In this document: positions 1-6,366 of the stretch, piece after piece
Layout of the letters: every line of letters starts with the position of its first letter
How positions within the stretch are numbered: the first letter of the stretch is position 1
Position numbers and translations under genes: made by a program
NCBI GenBank assembly: GCA_013204125.1
Contig: JABMOP010000373.1
Span: 1-6,393, forward strand
Length of the DNA stretch: 6,393 nt
Reading direction: 5' to 3'
Source: Rhodospirillales bacterium
GTDB taxonomy: Bacteria; Pseudomonadota; Alphaproteobacteria; Rhodospirillales; UBA2165
Notes under the pieces: generated by a model
Databases searched by the model: none
Seen by the model: the letters and a program-made list of their open reading frames with translations, nothing else
Told to the model about the DNA's origin: nothing

Positions 1-434
1 AGCTGACAATGCCCGCCCGACACCAAAAGCAGCAAATAGGGAAATTCCAGTTCTGCCGTCATCCGCGCCGTGAGCGCATGGGCTTCCAGATGGTTGACCG
101 CTAGGAAGGGCAATTTATGAACCGCGGCGATGGCCTTGGCCGACATGACACCGACGATGACACCGCCGATCAAGCCCGGCCCGCCCGCCACGGCGATGCC
201 ATCAAGCTCGGAAAATTCGATTTGGGCCTGATTTAGAGCGCGCTCGATGACCTGATCTGTATAGGATAAATGGGCGCGCGCCGCGATTTCCGGCACAACT
301 CCTTCATAAGGCTGGTGGGCTTCGATCTGCGAAAAGACGATATTGCTGAGGATTCGGGCATCGGGTGCCCTATTGTCGGTGACAATAGCAGCGGAAGTTT
401 CGTCGCAACTGGTTTCGATGCCTAAAAGGATCAT
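1..434 (-). CDS. tsaD: TsaD, tRNA N6-threonylcarbamoyladenosine transferase subunit (partial, N-terminal part)
   Basis: TsaD (formerly Gcp/YgjD) transfers the threonylcarbamoyl group from TC-AMP to A37 of ANN-decoding tRNAs, working with TsaB and TsaE in the cytoplasm. I translated the minus strand from the ATG at 434-432: 144 complete codons plus two bases, then the gene leaves the left edge, so under half of the usual ~340 residues is present. The start reads MILLGIETSCDETSAAIV, the family's nucleotide-binding opening. AGGPGLIGG lies at residues 83-91. The metal-binding HxExH motif is HLEAH at 115-119. The visible part ends in LLLVSGGHCQL, also typical. The frame upstream of this ATG is open to a stop at 486-488 (read on the minus strand) but offers no other ATG, GTG or TTG. 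No Shine-Dalgarno sequence precedes the start; the leader is AT-rich. The gene is transcribed away from hemC. The identification is firm. Confidence 0.97.
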   Translation of the reverse strand, partial: MILLGIETSCDETSAAIVTDNRAPDARILSNIVFSQIEAHQPYEGVVPEIAARAHLSYTDQVIERALNQAQIEFSELDGIAVAGGPGLIGGVIVGVMSAKAIAAVHKLPFLAVNHLEAHALTARMTAELEFPYLLLLVSGGHCQ

Positions 435-595
435 GTATATAATATCTGTAATAATGAATTTACGGGGGCCTGACCGGACATTAACTTAGGTGGCGATAGG
501 TTCGCAATGCGCGTCAATGCCATTTGCCCCCGTAACCGGACCTTAACACCCAATGAGTTATTCAAATTTATGCCTAACCGACAATATTTGAAGCG
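435..595. promoter_or_regulatory. Divergent tsaD/hemC control region with paired repeats
   Basis: This 161-bp gap must carry the promoters of both divergent units. Seen directly: a perfect 10-bp inverted repeat (TTACGGGGGC at 460-469, GCCCCCGTAA at 526-535) and a direct repeat ACCGGACNTTAAC (473-485 and 535-547, 12 of 13 bases equal) whose copies are 62 bp apart, close to six helical turns. TTAACA at 543-548, inside the second direct repeat, matches a sigma-70 -35 box in 5 of 6 bases, but the best -10 at the right distance (TTTATG, 567-572) is weak. On the minus strand, TTGACG at 517-512 is -35-like without a good -10, and TATTAT (444-439) is -10-like just before tsaD. No exact promoter can be assigned; that the region is regulatory is an inference from position and repeats. 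Confidence 0.55.
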
Positions 596-1588
596 ATGAT
601 GAATAAGGACATTTTACGAATTGGAACGCGGGGAAGCCCTCTCGCCCTGACCCAGACCAACCACGTGATTGCCAGGTTGAAGGAAAATCATCCACATCTG
701 AACGAGCCGGGGGCGCTGGAGATGGTTATTATTAAGACCACCGGCGACCGTGTTCAGGACGTGTTGCTTTCCCAATTGGGCGGCAAGGGGATGTTCACCA
801 AGGAATTGGACGAAGCCATGCTCGACGACCGTATCGACATTGCGATCCATTCGATGAAGGATGTGCCGACCTTTCTTCCCGTCGGCATCAAATTGCATGC
901 CATATTACCACGAGAAGATGTGCGCGATGCGTTTCTGTCGAACGATGCGGAAAACATCAATGGATTGCCCGAAGGCGCGACAATCGGCACCGCGTCCACC
1001 CGGCGCAAGGCCCAGGTTCTAAATTTGAGGCCCGATCTGAATGTGGTGCCGCTCCGCGGCAATGTGGATACACGCATCAAAAAACTCAAAGACCGGGAAG
1101 TGCGGGCGACGTTCCTTGCCGCCGCCGGCCTCAAACGGCTTGGCCGCGAAGCGGTCATCACCAGCCTTGTCGAGCCAGAACAAATGCTTCCCGCCGTCGG
1201 CCAGGGGGCGTTGGCCGCCACCTGCCGCGACGAAGACAAGCGTGCCAATGCTTACTTAAGCGGCCTTACCCACATGCCGACCGCCATATGCGTTAGCGCC
1301 GAACGCGCCATGTTAGCCCAGTTGGATGGATCCTGTCAGACGCCGATTGCCGGCTTGGCCGAAACCGATGGCGCCGGCGGGCTTCGTATCCGCGGCTTGA
1401 TCGCCCACCCGGAAGGCACCCAGATGGTGGAGGCGGATTTGCAAGGACCGGCAGACGCGCCGGATAATCTCGGACGCAAAATCGCCGAAGAATTACTGTT
1501 CAAGGCTGGCCCTGAATTAATTGATGCCATCAAAGCCGAACATCCGGAAATAATCCGCGTCCCCAATGAAGCCGAAGGCGAGGCTTGA
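596..1588 (+). CDS. hemC: Porphobilinogen deaminase (hydroxymethylbilane synthase)
   Basis: HemC joins four porphobilinogen molecules into the linear tetrapyrrole hydroxymethylbilane in the cytoplasm. At 330 residues it is slightly longer than the usual ~310. Hallmarks in order: LRIGTRGSPLALTQT (7-21), GDRVQDVLLSQLGGKGMFTK (50-69), HSMKDVP (85-91) with the catalytic aspartate at 89, GTASTRRKAQ (131-140) with the substrate-binding arginine pair, PLRGNVDTR (152-160), LPAVGQGAL (198-206), and LDGSCQTPI (243-251) with Cys247 as the expected dipyrromethane-cofactor attachment site. Two ATG codons stand side by side at 596 and 599. A weak GAAG at 590-593 is better spaced for the second, so the true start may be one codon later. 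It is the first gene of the haem operon and ends six bases before the preferred hemD start. The short acidic tail after about residue 315 is not expected to matter. Confidence 0.97.
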   Translation: MMNKDILRIGTRGSPLALTQTNHVIARLKENHPHLNEPGALEMVIIKTTGDRVQDVLLSQLGGKGMFTKELDEAMLDDRIDIAIHSMKDVPTFLPVGIKLHAILPREDVRDAFLSNDAENINGLPEGATIGTASTRRKAQVLNLRPDLNVVPLRGNVDTRIKKLKDREVRATFLAAAGLKRLGREAVITSLVEPEQMLPAVGQGALAATCRDEDKRANAYLSGLTHMPTAICVSAERAMLAQLDGSCQTPIAGLAETDGAGGLRIRGLIAHPEGTQMVEADLQGPADAPDNLGRKIAEELLFKAGPELIDAIKAEHPEIIRVPNEAEGEA

Positions 1589-1590
1589 GG
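1587..1590 (+). promoter_or_regulatory. Ribosome-binding site choosing the ATG start of hemD-mic60
   Basis: GAGG overlaps the hemC stop codon and sits three bases before the ATG at 1594; a second purine run, CGAGG (1579-1583), lies ten bases before it. The longest frame would begin at TTG 1585 and add only three residues (MRR). The ATG start gives MRVLITRPG, the typical beginning of HemD proteins. Stop-start closeness suggests translational coupling to hemC. Confidence 0.5.
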
Positions 1591-1593
1591 CGG

Positions 1594-3471
1594 ATGCGTG
1601 TTCTCATCACCCGTCCCGGCGACGATGGCAAAATTCTCGCCGAAGCCTTGAATGCGATTGGCGTCCAATCGGTGATCGAACCTCTGATGTCGATCAAATA
1701 TTCCGAAGGCGCCGAACTCGATCTAGCGGGCGTGCAAGCCGTTCTGGTAACCAGCGCCAATGGCGTTCGCGCCTTGGCCCGGCGGTCACCTCGGCGCGAT
1801 ATTCCCATTTATGCGGTCGGCGATGCCAGTGCCGGCGCCGCTTCGGATGTTGGATTTGAAAACATTCATACCGCATCGGGCGACGTTGCCGCCCTTGCCG
1901 ATCTGGTGGCCAAAGATTTGGATGCCGGCGCCGGTCCGTTGGTTCATGTAGCCGCCACCGCCCTCGCCGGTGATTTAGCCGGTGATTTAGCGGCGCGCGG
2001 TTTCGAGACCCGCCGCGAAATCCTATACGAGGCCGAACCGGTGCGCGCCTTTAGTGCTTCGGCCATTGCCGGTTTAAAGGATGGCGCCTTCGATACGGTC
2101 CTTCTTTATTCGCCGCGCACCGCCGAAATACTGTTGGACCTGATCCGCAAAGCGCGCTTGGTCCGCGTCTGTCGCCAATTGAACGTCGTTGCTTTAAGCC
2201 AAGCCGTCGCCGATGCGCTGGATGGATCGAAGTGGAAGAATATTTTTGTTGCTTCAGAGCCAACACAAATTGCCATCATCGAACGGCTGAAAAATTTATC
2301 GGGCAGCGAAATTTCGACAGGCGGCGATCGGAATTTCGATGCTGAAGTTTCGAGCGGCGCGGAACCGCCCCTTCCGGCGGCGAGCAACGTTCCTAATTCT
2401 GGGCCCGCGCGCCCAGCCCAGCCCAGCGTTGCCAAACCAAGAACAATGCGCACGATATTCTATACCTTGCTCGTTGTAATCGTGCTCGGCGGCGCAGCAA
2501 TTCTATTTTGGCCCCAATTGGAGCCGTATGCCGAGAGCGTATTTCCTCTGTTGGCGAAGGGTAAAAATACACAAATTCGCCTGGACGACATTGCCGCGCG
2601 CCTTAACCAGGTGGAACGCGATAACACAGCGACCCTACCGGAATTAGAAGAGCTTTTGGCGGAAAAAGACCGTCTGCAATCAAAATTGAAGCAAAGCCTG
2701 GACCGCATCGAGAAACTGGAAAGCTCCATCGAAGGCATACGCCGCATGGTCGGAGAAGCGGGAGATAGGAGCGGCGGCGAGCGTGCGCAGCTTGTCGGGA
2801 AATTAGCGCAACGCTTGGCGGAGATTGAAAAGAGCCGCGCCGATACGGCCGCCGGCACATCCCAGCGTATGGATAATATAGATCAGCGCATTGCCCAATT
2901 GGGCCGCCAGCCCTTGGCAGAAGAGCAAGCGCGGTCTCGTGCGGCGCGCTTAGTTTCAACCCTCGGGAGGCTGAGCGATACCATAAAACGTGGCGAGCCG
3001 TTCGCGTCCGAATTGGAATTCATGCAATCCCAGTTCGGTGGTGACGCTGAAATTGTGGCATTGGTCGAACTTTTAAGCCCTGGCGCGGCGAGCGGGATTG
3101 AAACGCAAGGCCGGCTGAAAGATCGCTTTTCCGCCCTCGCCGGAAAATTGGTCCGCGTCGAAAAATTGCCCCAAGGAGACGGCTGGTTGGAACGCACCCT
3201 TGGGCGCCTGACCCAATCTGTAAAATGGCGCCGCATTGATGATCTGGAAGGCTCCGGCATTGAAGCCATCGTTGCCCGTACCGAGCGCGCTTTGGGCCGC
3301 GGCGATGTCGCCCAGGCGATTATAGAATTGAACGCCCTACCCAGTGAAGCCGCCGCCGAAGCTATGCCGTGGCTCAAAGACGCGACACTTCTGGTGTCGG
3401 CGGAACGCCGCCTTGCCAAGCTTCGAATATCGGCGATGACGATATTTGAAGAAAAGAGCACGCCCAAATGA
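1594..3471 (+). CDS. hemD: Fusion of uroporphyrinogen-III synthase (HemD) with an alphaproteobacterial Mic60/mitofilin-like membrane protein
   Basis: One uninterrupted frame of 625 codons encodes two proteins that are usually separate. Residues 1-236 are a full HemD domain, which closes hydroxymethylbilane to uroporphyrinogen III. Landmarks: MRVLITRPG, VTSANGVRAL (52-61), AVGDASAGAA (74-83), AGDLAGDLAARGF (125-137), TVLLYSPRTAEILLDL (168-183), NVVALSQAVADAL (197-209) and IFVASEPTQ (217-225). A Pro/Ala/Ser-rich linker follows (237-284). One membrane helix lies at about 287-306 (IFYTLLVVIVLGGAAILFW) with basic residues just before it, predicting HemD inside and the rest in the periplasm. Coiled-coil-like stretches cover about 331-388 and 394-437. 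The C-terminal part (about 442-614) resembles the COG4223/mitofilin signature, including ARTERALGRGDVAQAIIEL and AMPWLKDATLL. Mic60 homologues shape bacterial intracytoplasmic and mitochondrial cristae membranes. The stop overlaps the hemY start by four bases (ATGA). The main alternative for the second half is a HemX-type domain (gammaproteobacterial HemD-HemX fusions exist), but the C-terminal pattern favours Mic60. The domain order is seen; the function of the joined form is inferred. Confidence 0.9.
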   Translation: MRVLITRPGDDGKILAEALNAIGVQSVIEPLMSIKYSEGAELDLAGVQAVLVTSANGVRALARRSPRRDIPIYAVGDASAGAASDVGFENIHTASGDVAALADLVAKDLDAGAGPLVHVAATALAGDLAGDLAARGFETRREILYEAEPVRAFSASAIAGLKDGAFDTVLLYSPRTAEILLDLIRKARLVRVCRQLNVVALSQAVADALDGSKWKNIFVASEPTQIAIIERLKNLSGSEISTGGDRNFDAEVSSGAEPPLPAASNVPNSGPARPAQPSVAKPRTMRTIFYTLLVVIVLGGAAILFWPQLEPYAESVFPLLAKGKNTQIRLDDIAARLNQVERDNTATLPELEELLAEKDRLQSKLKQSLDRIEKLESSIEGIRRMVGEAGDRSGGERAQLVGKLAQRLAEIEKSRADTAAGTSQRMDNIDQRIAQLGRQPLAEEQARSRAARLVSTLGRLSDTIKRGEPFASELEFMQSQFGGDAEIVALVELLSPGAASGIETQGRLKDRFSALAGKLVRVEKLPQGDGWLERTLGRLTQSVKWRRIDDLEGSGIEAIVARTERALGRGDVAQAIIELNALPSEAAAEAMPWLKDATLLVSAERRLAKLRISAMTIFEEKSTPK

Positions 3472-4832
3472 TCCGCGCCATTTGGTTCTTAGGGCTCCTC
3501 GCAGCCATTAGTTACGCGGCGGCGCGTTTGGCCGATAATCCCGGCGAAGTCTCTCTTAATTGGCTTGGTTATCGCATCGAAACGACCGCCGGAATTCTAT
3601 TGACCGGCTTGCTTGTTATCTCTCTGGTGTTGGCGACAATTTTTCGCATTTGGTCTTATTTTCGCGGCATCCCCCGCCGCGTTGTTCGCGCGCGCGGGGA
3701 ATGGCGCCGCCGGCGTGGCTACAAAGCACTCACCCTGGGCATGGTGGCCGTTGCCGCAGGCGATGCCGGCGAGGCCCGCCGCCAGGCCCGCAAGGCCGAA
3801 AAGTTCTTGGCCGAACCTCCGTTAACGAGGCTGTTATCGGCGCAAGCGGCGCAGCTTGCGGGTGACGACGAAGCGGCCGGGAAATTTTTTGAAGCCATGG
3901 CCGAAGAGCCGGAAACAAAATATTTGGGCATCCACGGCCTGCTCAATCAGAAACTTCACGAGGGCGATACCGAAGGCGCGATGGAGCTTGCCGAACAAGC
4001 CAGCGATATGAAGCCGAAAACCGAAGCCGTGTCTTCAACCTTGTTTGATTTGCAGATCAAGAATGGCGATTGGGATGGGGCCGAAGATACGGTGCGTAAA
4101 TCTGTGCGGGCCAAGTATTTGGATCGCGAAACCGGGCAGCGGCGGCGTGGGATTTTAAAATATCAGCGCAGCATCGAAGTGGAATCCGAAGGCCACATCG
4201 GCGAAGCCCTGCAATTGGCGCAGCGGGCAAATGCGTTGGCGCCATCCTTCGTGCCAGCGGCAATGCGGAAAGCAAAATTATTGGCCGATGCCGGAAAACG
4301 GCGCAAAGCGGTCTCGGTGATCGAAGAGGCCTGGGTGCGCAACCCCCATCCCGGCCTCGCCCGGCTGATGGATGATATCGGCCACGCCAATAACCCGTCG
4401 GATCGATTGCATGCGCTTGAAAAACTGGCCGGATATAACAAAGATAGTGTTGAAAGCCATCTTGCCGTCGCCGAAGCTGCGCTTGGCGCCGAATTGTGGG
4501 ACGAAGCCCGCCAGCATTTGGAAGCAGTTGCCGATGACGATGCACCCGCCCGGGTTTGCCGCCTGATGGCGGAATTGGAAGATGCTGAAAACGGCAACTC
4601 TGAATTGGCGCGCGATTGGTTGAAGCGCGCCGCGTTGGCCGCGCCCGACCCCGCCTGGGTGTGCGGCAATTGCGGTAATGTGCTGGCCGAGTGGCAACCG
4701 GTGTGTGACCGGTGCGATAAATTTGATAGCTTTAATTGGCAAAGTCCGCCCCGGGTCATGCGCTTAGAGCCCAATGAAATTGACGCCGCCGGACAGAGCG
4801 ATCTTGATCTAGATAACCCGGCGGTAGGGTAA
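3468..4832 (+). CDS. hemY: HemY-type membrane TPR protein with C-terminal zinc-ribbon-like domain
   Basis: This 454-residue protein belongs to the proteobacterial HemY_N/TPR family of haem operons, which is distinct from the HemY protoporphyrinogen oxidase of Gram-positives; its exact biochemical role is not settled. Residues 2-22 and about 41-62 form two membrane helices, followed by a very basic cytoplasmic segment (RGIPRRVVRARGEWRRRRGY, 66-85). Helix-turn-helix TPR-like repeats fill about 87-390, for example GDAGEARRQARKAEKFL, GDTEGAMELAEQA, GHIGEALQLAQRANALAP and ELWDEARQHLEAVA. The C-terminus carries CGNC (399-402) and CDRC (413-416), ten residues apart, with Trp409 between: a probable metal-binding ribbon like that ending LapB/YciM. 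Its ATG overlaps the stop of hemD-mic60 (ATGA), indicating translational coupling; a weak AGAG lies nine bases upstream. A short tail with acidic residues follows the ribbon. Family assignment is firm; metal binding is inferred from the four cysteines. Confidence 0.92.
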   Translation: MIRAIWFLGLLAAISYAAARLADNPGEVSLNWLGYRIETTAGILLTGLLVISLVLATIFRIWSYFRGIPRRVVRARGEWRRRRGYKALTLGMVAVAAGDAGEARRQARKAEKFLAEPPLTRLLSAQAAQLAGDDEAAGKFFEAMAEEPETKYLGIHGLLNQKLHEGDTEGAMELAEQASDMKPKTEAVSSTLFDLQIKNGDWDGAEDTVRKSVRAKYLDRETGQRRRGILKYQRSIEVESEGHIGEALQLAQRANALAPSFVPAAMRKAKLLADAGKRRKAVSVIEEAWVRNPHPGLARLMDDIGHANNPSDRLHALEKLAGYNKDSVESHLAVAEAALGAELWDEARQHLEAVADDDAPARVCRLMAELEDAENGNSELARDWLKRAALAAPDPAWVCGNCGNVLAEWQPVCDRCDKFDSFNWQSPPRVMRLEPNEIDAAGQSDLDLDNPAVG

Positions 4833-4843
4833 CGATCTTACCC
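4827..4843 (+). other. Small hairpin at the hemY stop / TPR-gene start junction
   Basis: GGGTAA (4827-4832) pairs perfectly with TTACCC (4838-4843) around a five-base loop, CGATC. The left arm contains the hemY stop codon (TAA, 4830-4832) and the right arm ends seven bases before the next start codon at 4851. There is no T-run after it, so it is not an intrinsic terminator. It covers the place where a Shine-Dalgarno sequence would be expected and may modulate translation or mRNA stability. With six pairs, chance is possible. Confidence 0.35.
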
Positions 4844-4850
4844 CGATGAC

Positions 4851-6299
4851 ATGAGCGAAACCGCATCAGATATTGACCGCGCCTTACGCCTGCACCGGGC
4901 CGGGGATCTGGACGGTGCCATAAATCTCTATCGGGCAATGGTTGATGATGACCCGGAAAATGCCGATGCGTGGCATCTTATGGGCGTCGCCGTGCATCAA
5001 AAGGGAAATCAAAGCTTGGCAGCGGATTTGATCGAAGCTGCCATTTCTTTGGATGACACCACCCCCGATTTTTTCAGCAATCTTGGCATGGTAAAACGCG
5101 CCGCCGAGGATGATTCCGGCGCCGAAGACGCCTTTCGCCGGGCCATTGAAATCGATCCTTTCCATGCACGGGCGCACAGCAATCTTGCCGGGTTGCTTAG
5201 ATCGAGCGGTAAGTTCGATGCCGCTTTGATTGCTGCAAAATTGGCGGTTGAATATGGCGCCGAGGATGCCGAAGCGCATAATAATTTGGGCAATACATTG
5301 AAAGATTGCGGCGCGACCGAAGCCGCGGTCGGCGCCTACCGGCAAGCCATAAAATTATCGCCCGATTTCGCCCTTGCCCATTGGAACCTCGCCCTGGCGC
5401 TCGGCAGTTTGGGCCAGTTACAGGAAGGTTTCACTGAAATGGCCTGGCGCTGGCAATGGTCCGGCTTTCCTGCGCCTTTAAGAGAGTTTCCGGCGGCCGT
5501 CTGGCGCGGCGAAAAAATCGAAGGCGCGCGTATTCTCCTGCATGCGGAACAAGGGCTTGGCGATGCCATCCATTTTATCCGCTATGCGCCATTGGTGCGG
5601 GATTTGGGCGCAACCGTGATTGTCGAATGCCCAGGCGAATTGGTGCCCCTCGCCGCCCGTGCCGGTCTCGCCGATCATTTCGTGGCGGCGGGCGATGATT
5701 TACCCAGCTTCGATACCCACGCGCCGTTTGTCGATGTGCCGGCGATCCTTAAAACGAGCCTTGATACGATCCCGGACCAAATCCCTTATTTGGCGGTCGA
5801 TGATAATCGGCTGGCGGCGTGGCGAACAGGAATTGCAGATTTAAAGGGTTTGAAAGTGGGGCTTAATTGGCTCGGCAATATTGCCAGCCCGGTGGAACGG
5901 TTCCGGTGCTTGCCGTTGGCAGGCTTAGGGCCGCTCGGCGATATTGCCGGCATCACCTGGGTATCGCTGCAAAAAGGTCCGGGCGGCGCCGATACGCCCA
6001 AACCGGATGGCTTGGATCTGGTTGAAACCGGCGAAGCCCCGCTTGGCGATACGGCGGCGCTAATAAAAAACCTGGACCTCGTTATCACCTCCGATACCGC
6101 GGTCGCACATTTGGCCGGGGCGCTTGGGGTGCCGACCTGGCTGTTGCTGCATCACGCGCCCGATTGGCGCTGGATGTTAGGCCGCGCCGATAGCCCTTGG
6201 TATCCTAGCATTAAGCTTTACCGCCAGACGGACGCCGGTGATTGGACGCCGGTGATCGCGGCAGCGGCCGCCGATCTGTCGAAATTGGCAAAGGGCTAG
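4851..6299 (+). CDS. TPR protein with heptosyltransferase-like (GT9/GT-B type) C-terminal domain
   Basis: The 482-residue protein has about five TPR units in the first 190 residues (near 7-39, 40-73, 74-107, 108-141 and 142-175; e.g. ARAHSNLAGLLRSSGKFDAA, EAHNNLGNTLKDCGATEAAV). A WRWQW segment (199-203) typical of this family's junction follows. The rest matches the common bacterial TPR-glycosyltransferase family: LLHAEQGLGDAIHFIRY (229-245), VGLNWLGN (336-343), VSLQKG (371-376), DTAALIKNLDLVITSDTAVA (400-419) with the following HLAGALGVPTW, and DWRWMLGRADSPWYPSIKLYRQ shared in two blocks (438-447, 448-459). Such proteins are presumed to glycosylate proteins or polysaccharides; donor and acceptor cannot be read from sequence. 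There is no signal peptide or membrane helix, so it should be cytoplasmic. It starts 18 bases after hemY and is probably co-transcribed. No good Shine-Dalgarno precedes the ATG, and the in-frame hemY stop excludes an earlier start. The family is clear; the link to haem synthesis is only positional. Confidence 0.88.
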   Translation: MSETASDIDRALRLHRAGDLDGAINLYRAMVDDDPENADAWHLMGVAVHQKGNQSLAADLIEAAISLDDTTPDFFSNLGMVKRAAEDDSGAEDAFRRAIEIDPFHARAHSNLAGLLRSSGKFDAALIAAKLAVEYGAEDAEAHNNLGNTLKDCGATEAAVGAYRQAIKLSPDFALAHWNLALALGSLGQLQEGFTEMAWRWQWSGFPAPLREFPAAVWRGEKIEGARILLHAEQGLGDAIHFIRYAPLVRDLGATVIVECPGELVPLAARAGLADHFVAAGDDLPSFDTHAPFVDVPAILKTSLDTIPDQIPYLAVDDNRLAAWRTGIADLKGLKVGLNWLGNIASPVERFRCLPLAGLGPLGDIAGITWVSLQKGPGGADTPKPDGLDLVETGEAPLGDTAALIKNLDLVITSDTAVAHLAGALGVPTWLLLHHAPDWRWMLGRADSPWYPSIKLYRQTDAGDWTPVIAAAAADLSKLAKG

Positions 6300-6313
6300 C
6301 CCGCCGAAATCAC

Positions 6314-6342
6314 TGGTCAAAAAGCCCAAAGCGCGGTATTAG
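6314..6342 (+). promoter_or_regulatory. Weak candidate promoter for the downstream tRNA
   Basis: TGGTCA (6314-6319) and TATTAG (6337-6342) each match the sigma-70 consensus boxes in 4 of 6 bases and are 17 bases apart. Transcription would begin near 6349, giving a leader of roughly 18 bases before the tRNA. The rest of the 6300-6366 spacer shows no gene and no T-tailed hairpin, so read-through from the TPR gene is also possible. Confidence 0.3.
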
Positions 6343-6366
6343 AACGGCGCAAATTCGTCAAAATAC

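Noticed and set aside
1585..1593. TTG codon at 1585 as the start of hemD-mic60
   Set aside because: It adds only MRR, overlaps the hemC stop, and the ATG at 1594 begins with the family-typical MRVLITRPG.
1566..1859. Plus-strand open frame across the hemC-hemD junction
   Set aside because: It runs out of frame with both genes, its product is Arg/Ser-rich with no family features, and both overlapping genes are certain.
1966..1989. Perfect 12-bp tandem duplication (GCCGGTGATTTA twice) in the HemD part, encoding AGDLAGDL
   Set aside because: It is in frame, and the helix here in related HemD proteins has a similar AGDLAG pattern at similar length, so it looks like ordinary sequence or codon coincidence rather than an expansion.
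2446..3471. HemX (gammaproteobacterial) identity for the second half of the fusion
   Set aside because: The layout of helix plus coiled coil is similar, but the C-terminal ARTERALGRGDVAQAI and PWLKDA patterns and the alphaproteobacterial gene order fit Mic60/COG4223 better; it is kept as an alternative to test.
4057..4774. Long minus-strand open frames inside hemY (also similar ones inside hemC, hemD-mic60 and the TPR gene)
   Set aside because: They are antisense to well-identified genes, show low-complexity Arg/Ser/Pro-rich translations and no recognisable domain; they are shadows of codon bias.
6293..6302. GGGCTAGCCC palindrome at the end of the TPR-glycosyltransferase gene
   Set aside because: The palindrome has no room for a loop and no T-run follows, so it cannot be called a terminator.
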